DNA of 64,000 bases from CAVQBJ01 sp963724405. GTDB taxonomy: Bacteria; Actinomycetota; Thermoleophilia; Solirubrobacterales; Solirubrobacteraceae. Position 1 is the first letter of the stretch; each line of letters opens with the position of its first letter. Shown here in pieces: positions 26,449 through 35,278 of this stretch. The notes beneath the pieces are model-generated. The model saw nothing but the letters and a program-made list of their open reading frames with translations. It ran no database searches and was not told the origin of the DNA. A program made the translations under genes and the position numbers. The stretch spans positions 186,001 to 250,000 of the forward strand of contig CAVRUQ010000012.1 in NCBI GenBank assembly GCA_963724405.1, given 5' to 3'.

Positions 26449-27144
26449 ATGGGGGTCGTTGAACAGAGAGAGCGTCTGTTCGAGGCCATCGTGCGCCTGC
26501 GGCGCGCCGAGCGCCGGGGGCCGCCCGACGAGGATCTCGCGGCTGTCCGGTCGATGCTCGAACGAGATCTCGGGGCGACGATGTCGCGACGCACGGCGGC
26601 TCGGCTGTTGGGGGTGCATCACAAGTCTCTGGATCGATGGATCAAGTCCGGCGACCTGCCGGTCGTCCAGGGCACATCCGGGCGGGTCGAGGTGCCGACG
26701 GCGAGTGTGCTTGATCTGTTTGAAGCCGTCGAGGAGACCCGGGCCAACTCGACCAGAACACGTCATCAACTCGAACCGACCCTCGCAGCTGGCCGAGCAC
26801 GTGCCGAGCGGCTGCGCCCGTCAGAGCTGCTGCAGGCCGGTGAAGCGGGCGGCCATTCGCGCGCCGAGCGGAGGAGCCTGGCCTACCATCGGGCGCTCGC
26901 AAAGCAGTTGCGTCGAAAGATGGTGAACGACGCTCTCACGCTCTTGTGGCGGTGGCGTGAGGAGGGCCGCATCGACGAGCGATATGCCGAGCAGTGGGAG
27001 CAAGTCCTTGGCGAGCCTCTGGCCGAGATACGCCGAGTCCTTGGCGAAGACAGTCAGCGCGGAAGAGACCTGCGCCAGAACTCCCCGTTCGCCGGCATGC
27101 TCAGCGAGGCTGAGCGGCGGCGCATCAATGAGGACATCGGCTGA
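26449..27144 (+). CDS. Excisionase-type HTH protein, putative antitoxin
   Basis: A 231-residue protein. Residues ~44-85 form a MerR/excisionase-like helix-turn-helix: SRRTAARLLGVHHKSLDRWI, then KSGDLPVVQGTSGRVEVPTA. The rest is helical and charged, rich in Arg and Glu, ending FAGMLSEAERRRINEDIG. No ribosome site is seen before ATG 26449, which fits the leaderless promoter proposed upstream. The nucleotidyltransferase gene begins two bases after the stop. By analogy with AbiE-like pairs it should bind the adjacent palindrome and neutralise the downstream protein. A remnant of the same pair lies at 25870. Confidence 0.65.
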   Translation: MGVVEQRERLFEAIVRLRRAERRGPPDEDLAAVRSMLERDLGATMSRRTAARLLGVHHKSLDRWIKSGDLPVVQGTSGRVEVPTASVLDLFEAVEETRANSTRTRHQLEPTLAAGRARAERLRPSELLQAGEAGGHSRAERRSLAYHRALAKQLRRKMVNDALTLLWRWREEGRIDERYAEQWEQVLGEPLAEIRRVLGEDSQRGRDLRQNSPFAGMLSEAERRRINEDIG

Positions 27145-27146
27145 AC

Positions 27147-27686
27147 GTGCGACGAGCGGACTTCGAGCATGTCGTGGCCGCTGCAGCGAACGTCGTGGAC
27201 GAGGACGAGTTTGTCGTCATCGGCAGCCAAGCCATCCTCGGCTCCTACCCCGACGCGCCCGAAGCACTGCTTCGCTCGCTGGAGGCCGACATCTATCCGC
27301 TTGGCGACCCGACCAGGGCCGATGCGATAGACGGGTCGCTTGGCGATGGCTCGCCGTTTCACCGCGCCTACGGCTACTACGCCCATGGCGTCGGCCCGGA
27401 AACGGCCAAGGCCCCCGCCGGATGGCGCCAGCGCCTCGTGCGGGTCGATATCCAGGCGCGCGTCGGTTCCCACCGCCGACCGACGGCGTGGTGCCTCGAG
27501 CCACACGATCTCGTACTCGCCAAGTGCGTGGCGAATCGAGATCGGGACTGGGACTTCGCACGCTCCGCGCTGGCAGCACGGCTGGTTGACCCGGCCACGC
27601 TGCAGGCAAGAATCGCCGACCTTCCCGTCGACACTGAACAGCAGCGCCACGTGCGCCGCGGGCTCGACGCGATCCTCGCGGCATGA
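27147..27686 (+). CDS. DUF6036-like nucleotidyltransferase, putative toxin
   Basis: A 179-residue protein of the minimal nucleotidyltransferase fold. FVVIGSQAILGSYPDAPEAL (residues 22-41) corresponds to the GG/GS-Ala motif, and LRSLEADIYPL (42-52) to the metal-binding acidic motif, here E-A-D. EPHDLVLAKCVANRDRDWDF is the conserved C-terminal helix seen in DUF6036 and AbiEii-type proteins. GTG 27147 lies two bases after the HTH stop, with GAGGA upstream. Toxicity through nucleotidyl transfer to tRNA or protein is known for related families and is inferred here. Confidence 0.65.
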   Translation: MRRADFEHVVAAAANVVDEDEFVVIGSQAILGSYPDAPEALLRSLEADIYPLGDPTRADAIDGSLGDGSPFHRAYGYYAHGVGPETAKAPAGWRQRLVRVDIQARVGSHRRPTAWCLEPHDLVLAKCVANRDRDWDFARSALAARLVDPATLQARIADLPVDTEQQRHVRRGLDAILAA

Positions 27687-27739
27687 CCGTTGGCGGTGGG
27701 CCCGCGCGCGACGAGCAGCTCGCTCGCCGTCGTGGGCGC

Positions 27740-28693
27740 TCAGCGCATCGCGCGTCGCTGGGCGGCGTCGGCGAGCGTCGCATACGCCGACGTCAACTGC
27801 TCGATGAGGCTCGCCCCGCCGCATTGGTCCGGTGCCGGGCCGAGTTCGCGCAGCAGGAGGTCGGGTGTATCGCCCGTCAGCGGATTGACGACCAGCTGCG
27901 CGAGACCGGGGCCACTGATCCAGAAGCGGTCGAGCTGCGCGGTCAGCGGCACGAGCGGCAAGCGCTCAACCCCGGCCGGGTTCGCCGCCGCGGTACCGGC
28001 GTCAGCGGAGTGGTCAGCGTCGGCCGCGGGACCGTCAGACTGGGAATGGGAACGGGACCGTCGCGCCGGCGATGCCGGCAGTCCGGTCCCTGCCGCCCGA
28101 CGGGTCCGCAGCCCCGCGAGAAGTTCCTCCCGCAAGCGCCCGCGCCACGCGAAGATCAGGAACGGGTCCGCGTCGAACTGCTCGGCGAGGATGTAGTAGA
28201 CGGCAGCGACGTGCTTGCAGGGGTTCTCCCAATCGGGGCAGGTGCAGGTCGCGTTCAGGTCGCCCGGCGAGCGGGGGAACAGCGCGATCTTGGCGGCGGC
28301 GAGCACGTCTTCGATGTCGCGGGGCATCTCGCCGGCGAGCAGCGTCGCGAGCGGGAGCGCCTGCGCGGCCATCGCCTTCTCCGCCCGGCGCCATTGCGTG
28401 TCGGAGAGAACCTTCGCGCGGATTCGCACCTTGTAGGGCGAGTAGCGCGAACCCTGCACCTTCGCGAGCACTACGCCCGGCTCCACGTCGAGTTCGACGA
28501 CCTGGCCGCGGCGGGCGTAGCTGCGCCCGCGAGTGAGCCGGCTGCCGACGCCGAAGGACTCCAGCAGACCGATGAAGCGTTGGGACCACCAGGTCTCGCC
28601 GATCGCGCCGCGCTGGCTGCGGGCCGCGATGCCGCCCTCTGGCGGCAGAGGCCGTGTGTACTCGTAGTCCTTCCACTCCCCGAAGCGCCCCAT
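27740..28693 (-). CDS. SWIM zinc-finger protein
   Basis: A 317-residue protein starting MGRFGEWKDYEYTRPLPPEG. The SWIM motif CxC-x6-CxH is present as TCTCPDWENPCKHVAAVYYI around residue 147. Region GSRYSPYKVRIRAKVL is typical of the actinobacterial SWIM family found beside HelZ-like SNF2 helicases. ATG 28693 overlaps the SNF2 stop (ATGA), so the two are coupled. SWIM domains bind DNA or proteins; this one presumably guides or partners the helicase. Confidence 0.85.
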   Translation of the reverse strand: MGRFGEWKDYEYTRPLPPEGGIAARSQRGAIGETWWSQRFIGLLESFGVGSRLTRGRSYARRGQVVELDVEPGVVLAKVQGSRYSPYKVRIRAKVLSDTQWRRAEKAMAAQALPLATLLAGEMPRDIEDVLAAAKIALFPRSPGDLNATCTCPDWENPCKHVAAVYYILAEQFDADPFLIFAWRGRLREELLAGLRTRRAAGTGLPASPARRSRSHSQSDGPAADADHSADAGTAAANPAGVERLPLVPLTAQLDRFWISGPGLAQLVVNPLTGDTPDLLLRELGPAPDQCGGASLIEQLTSAYATLADAAQRRAMR

Positions 28694-31600
28694 CAGCGCA
28701 CCGCCACGGCGTCGGCGGACAGGGTCACGAGCTCGCGCAGCTGGGCGGTGTCCAGGTCGGCCAGCCACGACTCGCCGCTGCCGACGATGCGCTCGGCCAG
28801 ATCCTTCTTCTGGATGATGAGCCGGTCGATGCGCTCTTCCAACGTGCCCACGCAGGTGAGCTTTCGCACCTGCACGTTCTTGCGCTGCCCGATACGAAAT
28901 GCGCGGTCGGTCGCCTGATCCTCGACGGCGGGGTTCCACCAGCGATCGAAATGGATCACATGGTTGGCGGCGGTGAGGTTCAGTCCGGTTCCGCCCGCCT
29001 TGAGCGAGAGCACGAACAGCGCAGGTCCCCCGGAGTCCTGGAAGCGGGCGACCATCTCATCGCGCGCCGCCCTGGTCGTGCCGCCGTGCAGGAAGAGCGC
29101 CTCGCGGCCGAGTTGCTCCTGCAGGTACTCCCGCAGTGGATGCCCGAATTCGGTGAATTGCGTGAAGATGAGCGCGCGATCGCCTTCGGCGAGCGCCTCC
29201 TCGAGGATCTCCTGCAGGCGCTCGAGCTTGCCCGAGCGTCCCGCGAGCGCCGACTGGTCCTTGAGCAGGTGTGCGGGGTGGTTGCATACCTGCTTGAGCT
29301 TCATCAGGGCACCGAGCACGACGCCCTGGCGGGCGATCCCTTCCGCCGTCTCGGCCTTCTCGAGCATCTCGTCGACGACCGCCTGATAGAGCGTCGCCTG
29401 CTCGCGCGTGAGATGGCAGTCGACGCGCATCTCGATCTTGTCGGGTAGGTCGCCGATGATCGACCGGTCGGTCTTCAGCCGCCGCAGGATGAACGGCTCG
29501 GTCGCCGCGCGCAGCCGCTTGGTCGCCCGCGGGTCGCGGTAGCGCTCTATCGGCGTTGCGAAACGTTCGCGGAAGCCCGTCGGCGATCCGAGCAGGCCCG
29601 GATTGAGGAAGTCCATGATCGAGTGCAGCTCGCTGAGGCGATTCTCGACCGGGGTGCCGGTGAGCGCGACGCGATGGCGAGCGACGAGAGAGCGAATCGC
29701 CTTCGTCTGCTTCGCCGTGCCCGACTTGATGTTCTGCGCCTCATCGAGCGCCAGGCGTTCCCACTTCACGTTCGCCAGCAGCTCCCGGTCGCGCGCGGCG
29801 ATCGCGTACGTCGTCAGCACGAGGTCGCTCGCGCGCGCTGCGCGCGCGAAGTCGCGGCCGGCAAGGCGCTCGCGACCATGGTGCACGTGCACCCGCAACC
29901 CCGGCGCAAAGCGCTGCGCCTCGCGCTCCCAATTGCCGAGCACCGACATCGGACACACCAGCAATGTCGGGCCGATCCGCCGCCGGCGCCTCGTGGCCCC
30001 GTTTGCCGACGGTTTCGCGTTCACCGTTGCCGCGCGCCCACGGGGCGCACTCTCGCCCGCCGAGGGTTCGCGCTCGGCGAGCAGCAGGGCGAGCAGCTGC
30101 ACCGTCTTGCCGAGACCCATGTCGTCGGCCAGGCACGCCCCGAGCCCGAGGCTCGACAGGAACGCCAGCCACGCCAGCCCGCGCTCCTGGTAGGGACGCA
30201 GCTCGCCGTCGAGCGCCTCGGGCGTGCCGATCAGTCGCAGCCGCTGCGCGCCGTCGGCGCTCAGCAGATCCGCCAGCCACCCCTGCGCGTTAATCGAGAC
30301 GTCAACGTCGGGAGCGTCACGCTCCAATCCGAGCCCAGAGCGCATCAGCTCCGCGGCGGTGGCTTCCCCGCGCTCTGGGGAGCGCTGCAGGAACCGCAGG
30401 GCGGCCTCGATGTCCTCGGGGCGCAACACGATCCACTCGCCGCGCGCGCGTACGAGGGGCAGCTTGAGTGCGGCGAGCTCGCGCAACTCGTCGACCGTCA
30501 GCATCACGTCACCCACCGCCACACGCCACTCGTAGTCGCACAACCCGTCGATCCCGAACAGCCCGCTCCCGTCTTGCCAAGGCTCGTGCTCGTCCTTCGG
30601 TGCAGCGGTGAGCTGCAGGCGCACCCGCGAGCGCAGCAGCGCTGGGGCCAGCACGGCGAAGCCGCCGGCCTCGAGCGCCGGCGCGGCGTCACTGATGAAC
30701 CGGTACGCCGCATCGGAGCTGAGAGCGACACCGGTGGGAGCCGCCTCGCGCAATGCCGGCTCGAGCTCGGGCCACAGCCGCAGCGCGTGTCCAAGACCGC
30801 CGAGCAGCCGCTCCTGCGCGTTGTCGAGGCGATGACCACCCAAGCGCAGGCCGTTGCCGTTGCTGCGCCACACCTCCCCCGCCTCGACGAGAACGCTCGG
30901 GTCGTCCTTCGCCTGCATCAAGATCTCTACCCGCCACGAAGCTACCTCTCCGCCATCGACGCGCACCGGAGCGTCGGCGGCGTCGACGACCAGGGTCGGA
31001 GCCTCACCGGCGGCCTCCGCGACCGGGGGCGTCTCCGCCAGCCTTGCGGGAGCTAACGCGGGCTCATCGACGAGCGACAGCCGGAAACACGTTCGGAACA
31101 TGCGCTCGGCGACATATCGCTCGCGCGCGGCACACCACTGCTCGAGCCCTTCGGCGAGCGCGGCCAGCTCGCGATCGTCGCCGGCCACGACAGGCTCCTC
31201 AACGCCGAGCGCAGCGACCCACGCGTCGCGCGGCGGAGCAGCGTGCCGCGAGCGAGACACGCGTCGAGGTTTGGCGCCAGTCGACAGCAGATCGCGGGCG
31301 CATCCATCGACGATCGCCTCCAGCAGACTGTCGAGCACGGTCTCCGGCGCCGTGCCGGTCCGCCAGCGATCGTCGCGCACTTCCGCGCGCAGCAGCGGCG
31401 GCATCGCCTCGGCGAGCGTGCGCAGGCGCGCGCGGTCCCGGGGATCGTCGGTGACCGGTCGCCAGCGAGCGACCCACGCGACCTCGTCGCGCTGCAGCCG
31501 AGGGAGCACGCGCCCCCGAGCGAGCAGTTCCAGGGCAAGCTTCGCCGTCTCGGCCAGGAACCGCAGCGAGTCGCCCACGGCGACACCGCTCCCACTCGAT

Positions 31601-31980
31601 CCGTCGAGGTCGAGCAGCAACTCGAGGGCGTCGTTGGCTGCCAGCGCGCCGGCCGGCACCTCCCAGCAGGAAAGAACAGCCGGCTCACCCTCACCAGACG
31701 GCGACTCGGCGCGAAGCAGTTGGGGCGACGCGTGCGGCCCATTTCGCCACGACGGCAGAGCCAACACGAGCGTTCGAGGCGCTAAGGCCCCATGCGGCAA
31801 CTCAGCCTGCGCCAGCGAGGCCTCAATGCCCGCCAGCGAGCAGGCGAACGGATGCGACCGCGGCGCCGGGCGCCGCGGCGGTCGACCCGGACGCCCCGGC
31901 GCCCGGACCGGCAACGAGACGTCCTCGCCCCACACGCACAACCGCGCGTCCTGCGACCAGATTCCGTGCAGGGCGATCAC
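28693..31980 (-). CDS. SNF2-family DEAD/DEAH helicase
   Basis: About 1095 residues. The N-terminal half holds the bacterial SNF2-associated region. ATPase motifs follow: CLADDMGLGKTVQLLALLL (Walker A, ~617), LALDEAQNIKSG (Walker B DEAQ, ~743), ALTGTPVENRLSELHSIMDF, and the C-terminal lobe with HFDRWWNPAVEDQATDRAFR and IGQRKNVQV (~1025). GTG 31980 (VIALHGIWSQ) is the first start before recognisable sequence; an open frame further upstream is antisense to the GHKL gene. It translocates on double-stranded DNA. Such helicase/SWIM pairs are usual chromosomal genes, but here the pair is divergent from a GHKL ATPase between two att scars. Confidence 0.87.
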   Translation of the reverse strand: MIALHGIWSQDARLCVWGEDVSLPVRAPGRPGRPPRRPAPRSHPFACSLAGIEASLAQAELPHGALAPRTLVLALPSWRNGPHASPQLLRAESPSGEGEPAVLSCWEVPAGALAANDALELLLDLDGSSGSGVAVGDSLRFLAETAKLALELLARGRVLPRLQRDEVAWVARWRPVTDDPRDRARLRTLAEAMPPLLRAEVRDDRWRTGTAPETVLDSLLEAIVDGCARDLLSTGAKPRRVSRSRHAAPPRDAWVAALGVEEPVVAGDDRELAALAEGLEQWCAARERYVAERMFRTCFRLSLVDEPALAPARLAETPPVAEAAGEAPTLVVDAADAPVRVDGGEVASWRVEILMQAKDDPSVLVEAGEVWRSNGNGLRLGGHRLDNAQERLLGGLGHALRLWPELEPALREAAPTGVALSSDAAYRFISDAAPALEAGGFAVLAPALLRSRVRLQLTAAPKDEHEPWQDGSGLFGIDGLCDYEWRVAVGDVMLTVDELRELAALKLPLVRARGEWIVLRPEDIEAALRFLQRSPERGEATAAELMRSGLGLERDAPDVDVSINAQGWLADLLSADGAQRLRLIGTPEALDGELRPYQERGLAWLAFLSSLGLGACLADDMGLGKTVQLLALLLAEREPSAGESAPRGRAATVNAKPSANGATRRRRRIGPTLLVCPMSVLGNWEREAQRFAPGLRVHVHHGRERLAGRDFARAARASDLVLTTYAIAARDRELLANVKWERLALDEAQNIKSGTAKQTKAIRSLVARHRVALTGTPVENRLSELHSIMDFLNPGLLGSPTGFRERFATPIERYRDPRATKRLRAATEPFILRRLKTDRSIIGDLPDKIEMRVDCHLTREQATLYQAVVDEMLEKAETAEGIARQGVVLGALMKLKQVCNHPAHLLKDQSALAGRSGKLERLQEILEEALAEGDRALIFTQFTEFGHPLREYLQEQLGREALFLHGGTTRAARDEMVARFQDSGGPALFVLSLKAGGTGLNLTAANHVIHFDRWWNPAVEDQATDRAFRIGQRKNVQVRKLTCVGTLEERIDRLIIQKKDLAERIVGSGESWLADLDTAQLRELVTLSADAVAVR

Positions 31981-32070
31981 GCTGAAAGCTTCCCGTGAGC
32001 GCCGGATCGACCGGCGGTCCCGGCGGAGCGGCCGACCGCGTTGCCGCGCAGCAGGCCTCCGCCGACCGAT

Positions 32071-32110
32071 TGTCATGACAGATTTTCGGGAGTTCGAAGT
32101 TCTGCATAAT
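32071..32110 (+). promoter_or_regulatory. Divergent promoter region of the SNF2 and GHKL genes
   Basis: The 181 bp between the two starts contain a perfect 10-bp palindrome TGTCATGACA at 32071-32080 and a CATAAT box at 32105-32110, which could be the -10 of the GHKL gene. No good -35 lies 17 bp upstream of it. Regulator unknown. Confidence 0.35.
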
Positions 32111-32161
32111 GGCCCGCCACATGCGACGCACGGAGCGCGAATGCGCAAGGAAAGCCGGCCG

Positions 32162-34252
32162 ATGACGGCCGTTCTGACTGATCGCGAGGTGCATGTCGGC
32201 GCGGTCCGCGGCCGGTACTTTCGCGAGAACTTTGCCCAGGGCGGCATCGACCTGACCCAAATCGTGCCTGAGCTCGTCACCAACGCCGACGCCGCGATCG
32301 CTGCCTCCGCTCGCGAACGAGGACGCATCGTCCTCGGCTTTGGAGCACCCGACCCAGCATTCTTGGCACGCTGGTCTGAGCAGATGCGCGCACTGCGCGT
32401 CCCCGCGCTACGAACCTGGCGCTTCGAGGTGCGCTGCGGTGACGATGGTGTCGGCTTGCACGCGACCGCCGTCGACCGGCGCCTGGGCGCGCTTGGGGAG
32501 CTTCCGGAACACGACGGGTCCCAACGCGGCCTGTTCGGACGCGGCCTCAGGGACGTGTGGATGGCCCAGGGAGCAGGACGGATCCAGGGAGTCCGCGACG
32601 ATCGCGCGGTCGAGTCCTGGTTCTTCCCAACCCGCGGGGATGACCCGTACGCCTACCTGCACGTCCGCGACGAGCCAGCCCCCGGACAACCCGACGGCAG
32701 CCTCGTGACCGTGCCCCTGGCCAGCGAGCGTCTGCCCGCCGACGGACGCCTGCGGACCCTGGTGTCCCAACTCGTGCAACTTCGCGTCGTGCTGAAGGAC
32801 CCGGCGCGCGAGGTCTGGCTCGAACTGCCCAGCGGGCAGATCGAGGCGGTGCGCTACCCCGAACCCGAACCCGACGAGCAACGCCCGGTCCTATTCGACG
32901 ACGACATCAAGGTGACCGCCGACATCACCGCGCACATCACGGTCAGACGCGCCGCGCAGGCGCTGGCACCGGGAACCTCGCGCGCGACGCGCCTGGGAGG
33001 CCTCGTGGTGTGCGCCGGCCGCGGCGCGCACGAATCCACGCTCGGCTCATATGAGGGACACCCGGGCACCCGCCACCTCTACGGTGAGATGTACTGCGAC
33101 CAGCTCGAAGAGCTGCAGCGCCGCGCGCTTGATAGCTCGCGTCCCCAGCTGGTGGTCAAGGTCGACCGCTCCGGATTGAACGAGCACCACCCGGTCGTGG
33201 CGGCTCTGTATGAGGCGATCGATCGCGTGCTGCAACCGATCGTCGCCGCGGAGGAGCGACGGGCCGGAGCGCACCTCATCCGCCCCGGCCAAGCGCTGAA
33301 AGCCCGCGACCAAGTCGGGCTACGCGCACTCAACGATGCCCTGAAGAACGCATTCGACACTCCCGGCAAAGCGGCGTTCGCGCCCGGCGACCAACCCGCT
33401 GGTGCATCCGCGCTCGTCGAGGATCAACCGCACGAGGCGGAACCGTCCGCCGGTGCTGCGGAACCCCCAGCTCCCGAACCCGTGCAGCCTGTCGATCCCG
33501 GGCCGGTCGCGGCGCTGCGCTTCAAACAAGCACTGGTGCGCCTTCACCCAGGCGAGCGCCGCGGCATCTCGCTGTTCATCAACCCGCGCCAGATCCCGCC
33601 CGGCACCCCCGTGAGCGTCAGCGCCGACACCGGACTGGCCGTCAACCTGACCGCCGACACCGTCCCTGAGCCCAACCGTGCGGGCTGGTCACGCATCGAC
33701 GCCAGCCTGCGCGCCCGCGTCAGCTGCGACCCCGGCTCCCGCCTGAGCGTGGTGGCCGAAGCCGACGGGCAGACCGCGGAGCTTGCCGTGCTGATCGTGC
33801 GCCACCACGCCTCCGGCTGGGTACGCGAGATCGCCCGCAAAGACGAGGACTCGCAGATCGAAGCGACATTCGATCCCGAGTCTGGAATCGTGACCGTCTA
33901 TGAGGGCCGCAAGGAGTTCAAGGCGCTGGAGCGCGCAGCGCGGCGTGCCGGGCTGTCGAAGGGCCGCGTCCGCGAATACCTGCCCTACCGCATGCTCGAG
34001 GTCGAAGTCGCCGCCAACGCCGTGTACGCCTGGGCCGCTCAGCAGATCCTCGCGCGTCGCCTACCCGAAGAGCGCCCCGGCGACGTCATCGAATACGCGG
34101 CCGCTGTCCACCACGAAGCCCAAGCGCTTCGCTATCGCGCCCACGAAAAGCTGATGCGAGCCTTCCTCGACGAAGACGTCTTCGAAGGACACGTCCGCAC
34201 CGGACCCCAGGCCACCCGCCGCCCCGACCCCCAAGCGTCGCTGCTCGAGTAA
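32162..34252 (+). CDS. GHKL-type ATPase of unknown function
   Basis: A 696-residue protein with a GHKL (HSP90/MutL/histidine-kinase) ATPase domain at its N-terminus. The N box is QIVPELVTNADAAI (Glu37, Asn41), the G1 box is CGDDGVGL (94-98) and the G2 box is LFGRGLRDVW (125-131). No kinase or membrane domain follows. The middle has a Pro/Ala/Glu-rich linker near 410-440, and the C-terminal ~260 residues are unassigned. AAGGAA precedes ATG 32162. AbrB and PIN genes follow on the same strand. A paralog reduced to both ends lies at 63676-63879. The role is unknown; the island context suggests defence or element maintenance. Confidence 0.72.
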   Translation: MTAVLTDREVHVGAVRGRYFRENFAQGGIDLTQIVPELVTNADAAIAASARERGRIVLGFGAPDPAFLARWSEQMRALRVPALRTWRFEVRCGDDGVGLHATAVDRRLGALGELPEHDGSQRGLFGRGLRDVWMAQGAGRIQGVRDDRAVESWFFPTRGDDPYAYLHVRDEPAPGQPDGSLVTVPLASERLPADGRLRTLVSQLVQLRVVLKDPAREVWLELPSGQIEAVRYPEPEPDEQRPVLFDDDIKVTADITAHITVRRAAQALAPGTSRATRLGGLVVCAGRGAHESTLGSYEGHPGTRHLYGEMYCDQLEELQRRALDSSRPQLVVKVDRSGLNEHHPVVAALYEAIDRVLQPIVAAEERRAGAHLIRPGQALKARDQVGLRALNDALKNAFDTPGKAAFAPGDQPAGASALVEDQPHEAEPSAGAAEPPAPEPVQPVDPGPVAALRFKQALVRLHPGERRGISLFINPRQIPPGTPVSVSADTGLAVNLTADTVPEPNRAGWSRIDASLRARVSCDPGSRLSVVAEADGQTAELAVLIVRHHASGWVREIARKDEDSQIEATFDPESGIVTVYEGRKEFKALERAARRAGLSKGRVREYLPYRMLEVEVAANAVYAWAAQQILARRLPEERPGDVIEYAAAVHHEAQALRYRAHEKLMRAFLDEDVFEGHVRTGPQATRRPDPQASLLE

Positions 34253-34340
34253 CCGTAGGCACTCCAGTGGCCGGCTCCCGTAGGCGCGTCCGGCCAGATC
34301 CTCTCGTCTGGTTTGAGTGTGGCCCGGCACCATCTTGTCC

Positions 34341-34366
34341 TTTACCTGCGATCGGACTAAAGTAAA
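34341..34366 (+). promoter_or_regulatory. TTTAC-N16-GTAAA operator of the AbrB/PIN pair, copy 1
   Basis: A 26-bp element just before the AbrB start. The same inverted ends with the same 16-base spacing occur at 63596-63621 before the paralogous pair, and most spacer bases match, which supports a conserved autoregulatory site. Confidence 0.6.
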
Positions 34367-34370
34367 GGCC

Positions 34371-34589
34371 ATGCCGAGAGTCTCCTCCAAGAACCAGGTC
34401 ACCCTCCCGGTCGAGGCGATGCGCGCTGCAGGGCTGCGCTCCGGCGAGGAAGTCACGGTTCGCCCCAGCGGCGAGGGCGAACTAATCATCGCCGCCCGCG
34501 GCTCGCGTATCCGGCGCCACGCCGGCATCGCCAACGGCATCTACAAGAAGGGCGAACTCAACCGACTGCGCGACGAGTGGGAGCGCTGA
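34371..34589 (+). CDS. AbrB/SpoVT-type antitoxin
   Basis: A 72-residue DNA-binding protein with the swapped-hairpin AbrB fold: RVSSKNQVTLPVEAMRAAGL, then SGEEVTVRPSGEGELIIAA. The C-terminal tail NRLRDEWER is the likely toxin-binding segment. ATG 34371 is chosen by the match to its paralog at 63373-63591 and by position after the operator. The stop overlaps the PIN start by 13 bases. It should neutralise the PIN nuclease and repress its own operon. Confidence 0.85.
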   Translation: MPRVSSKNQVTLPVEAMRAAGLRSGEEVTVRPSGEGELIIAARGSRIRRHAGIANGIYKKGELNRLRDEWER

Positions 34590-34963
34590 TCCTCGATGCC
34601 AGCGTCCTGATCGGGCTGCTGGACCGCGCCGACGCCCACCATCGCAGGGCCGTCGCCGATGTCGAACGCGCCGACCAAGACGCGCGGCCACTGATCACCC
34701 CCGCGAGTGCGTACAGCGAGACGCTTGTCGCGTTCGCGCGCGCCGATCGCCTCGGCGACGCCCGCGAGGCGATCGCCTCCATGGGCATCACCGTCGCGCC
34801 GCTCACGGCGGCGATCGCCGAATACGCAGCGGAGCTCCGCGCCCACCACCAACGCCTGCGCCTACCGGACGCGATCGTTCTGGCCACCGCCGCCGAGACC
34901 GGCGGCGAGCTGCTCACCTACGACCAACGCCTCAGCCGTATCGCCAAGGGCGTCAAGAAGTGA
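34577..34963 (+). CDS. vapC: PIN-domain ribonuclease toxin (VapC family)
   Basis: A 128-residue PIN-domain protein. Acidic positions expected for the metal site are LILDASVLIGLLDRAD (Asp7), ASAYSETLVAFARAD (Glu), RLPDAIVLATA (Asp) and LLTYDQRLS (Asp). VapC toxins cleave tRNA or rRNA when not bound by antitoxin. GTG 34577 lies inside the antitoxin gene, giving tight coupling. It is about 80% identical by eye to the PIN protein at 62999-63385, which lies in inverted orientation beyond the tRNA. Confidence 0.88.
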   Translation: MGALILDASVLIGLLDRADAHHRRAVADVERADQDARPLITPASAYSETLVAFARADRLGDAREAIASMGITVAPLTAAIAEYAAELRAHHQRLRLPDAIVLATAAETGGELLTYDQRLSRIAKGVKK

Positions 34964-35278
34964 AGCCGATCCGTGCGCTCGCCACCGGCTGCCTGTGATG
35001 CCGCAGCCTGCACGCCAACGTCGTCCTCTAGTCGACCTCCGTACACGCGCCTCTTCCCGGCACGGCGTTCAGCGCCCGGCGCGCTCGTGAGCGACCTGCG
35101 CGCTGGCTTTGGCGCACGAAGGACAGCAACACGGCCGCCGTGCCGCTTCACGAAAGATGAAGGGGTTCCATGCGCCGCCTGCCACGAAAGCCGAATGAAT
35201 CCGGGGCCTCGCCGGTGGACGCGGGACAAGACCGCCGCGATGTGTCCCGAGACGTGTCGCGGGATTTTCCGGCCGCCG

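Noticed and set aside
30854..32161. Upstream extension of the GHKL reading frame
   Set aside because: It is antisense to the SNF2 helicase; ATG 32162 has a ribosome site and matches the start kept in the remnant at 63879.
31981..32328. N-terminal extension of the SNF2 reading frame
   Set aside because: It overlaps the GHKL start on the other strand and reads its reverse complement; no helicase-family sequence there.
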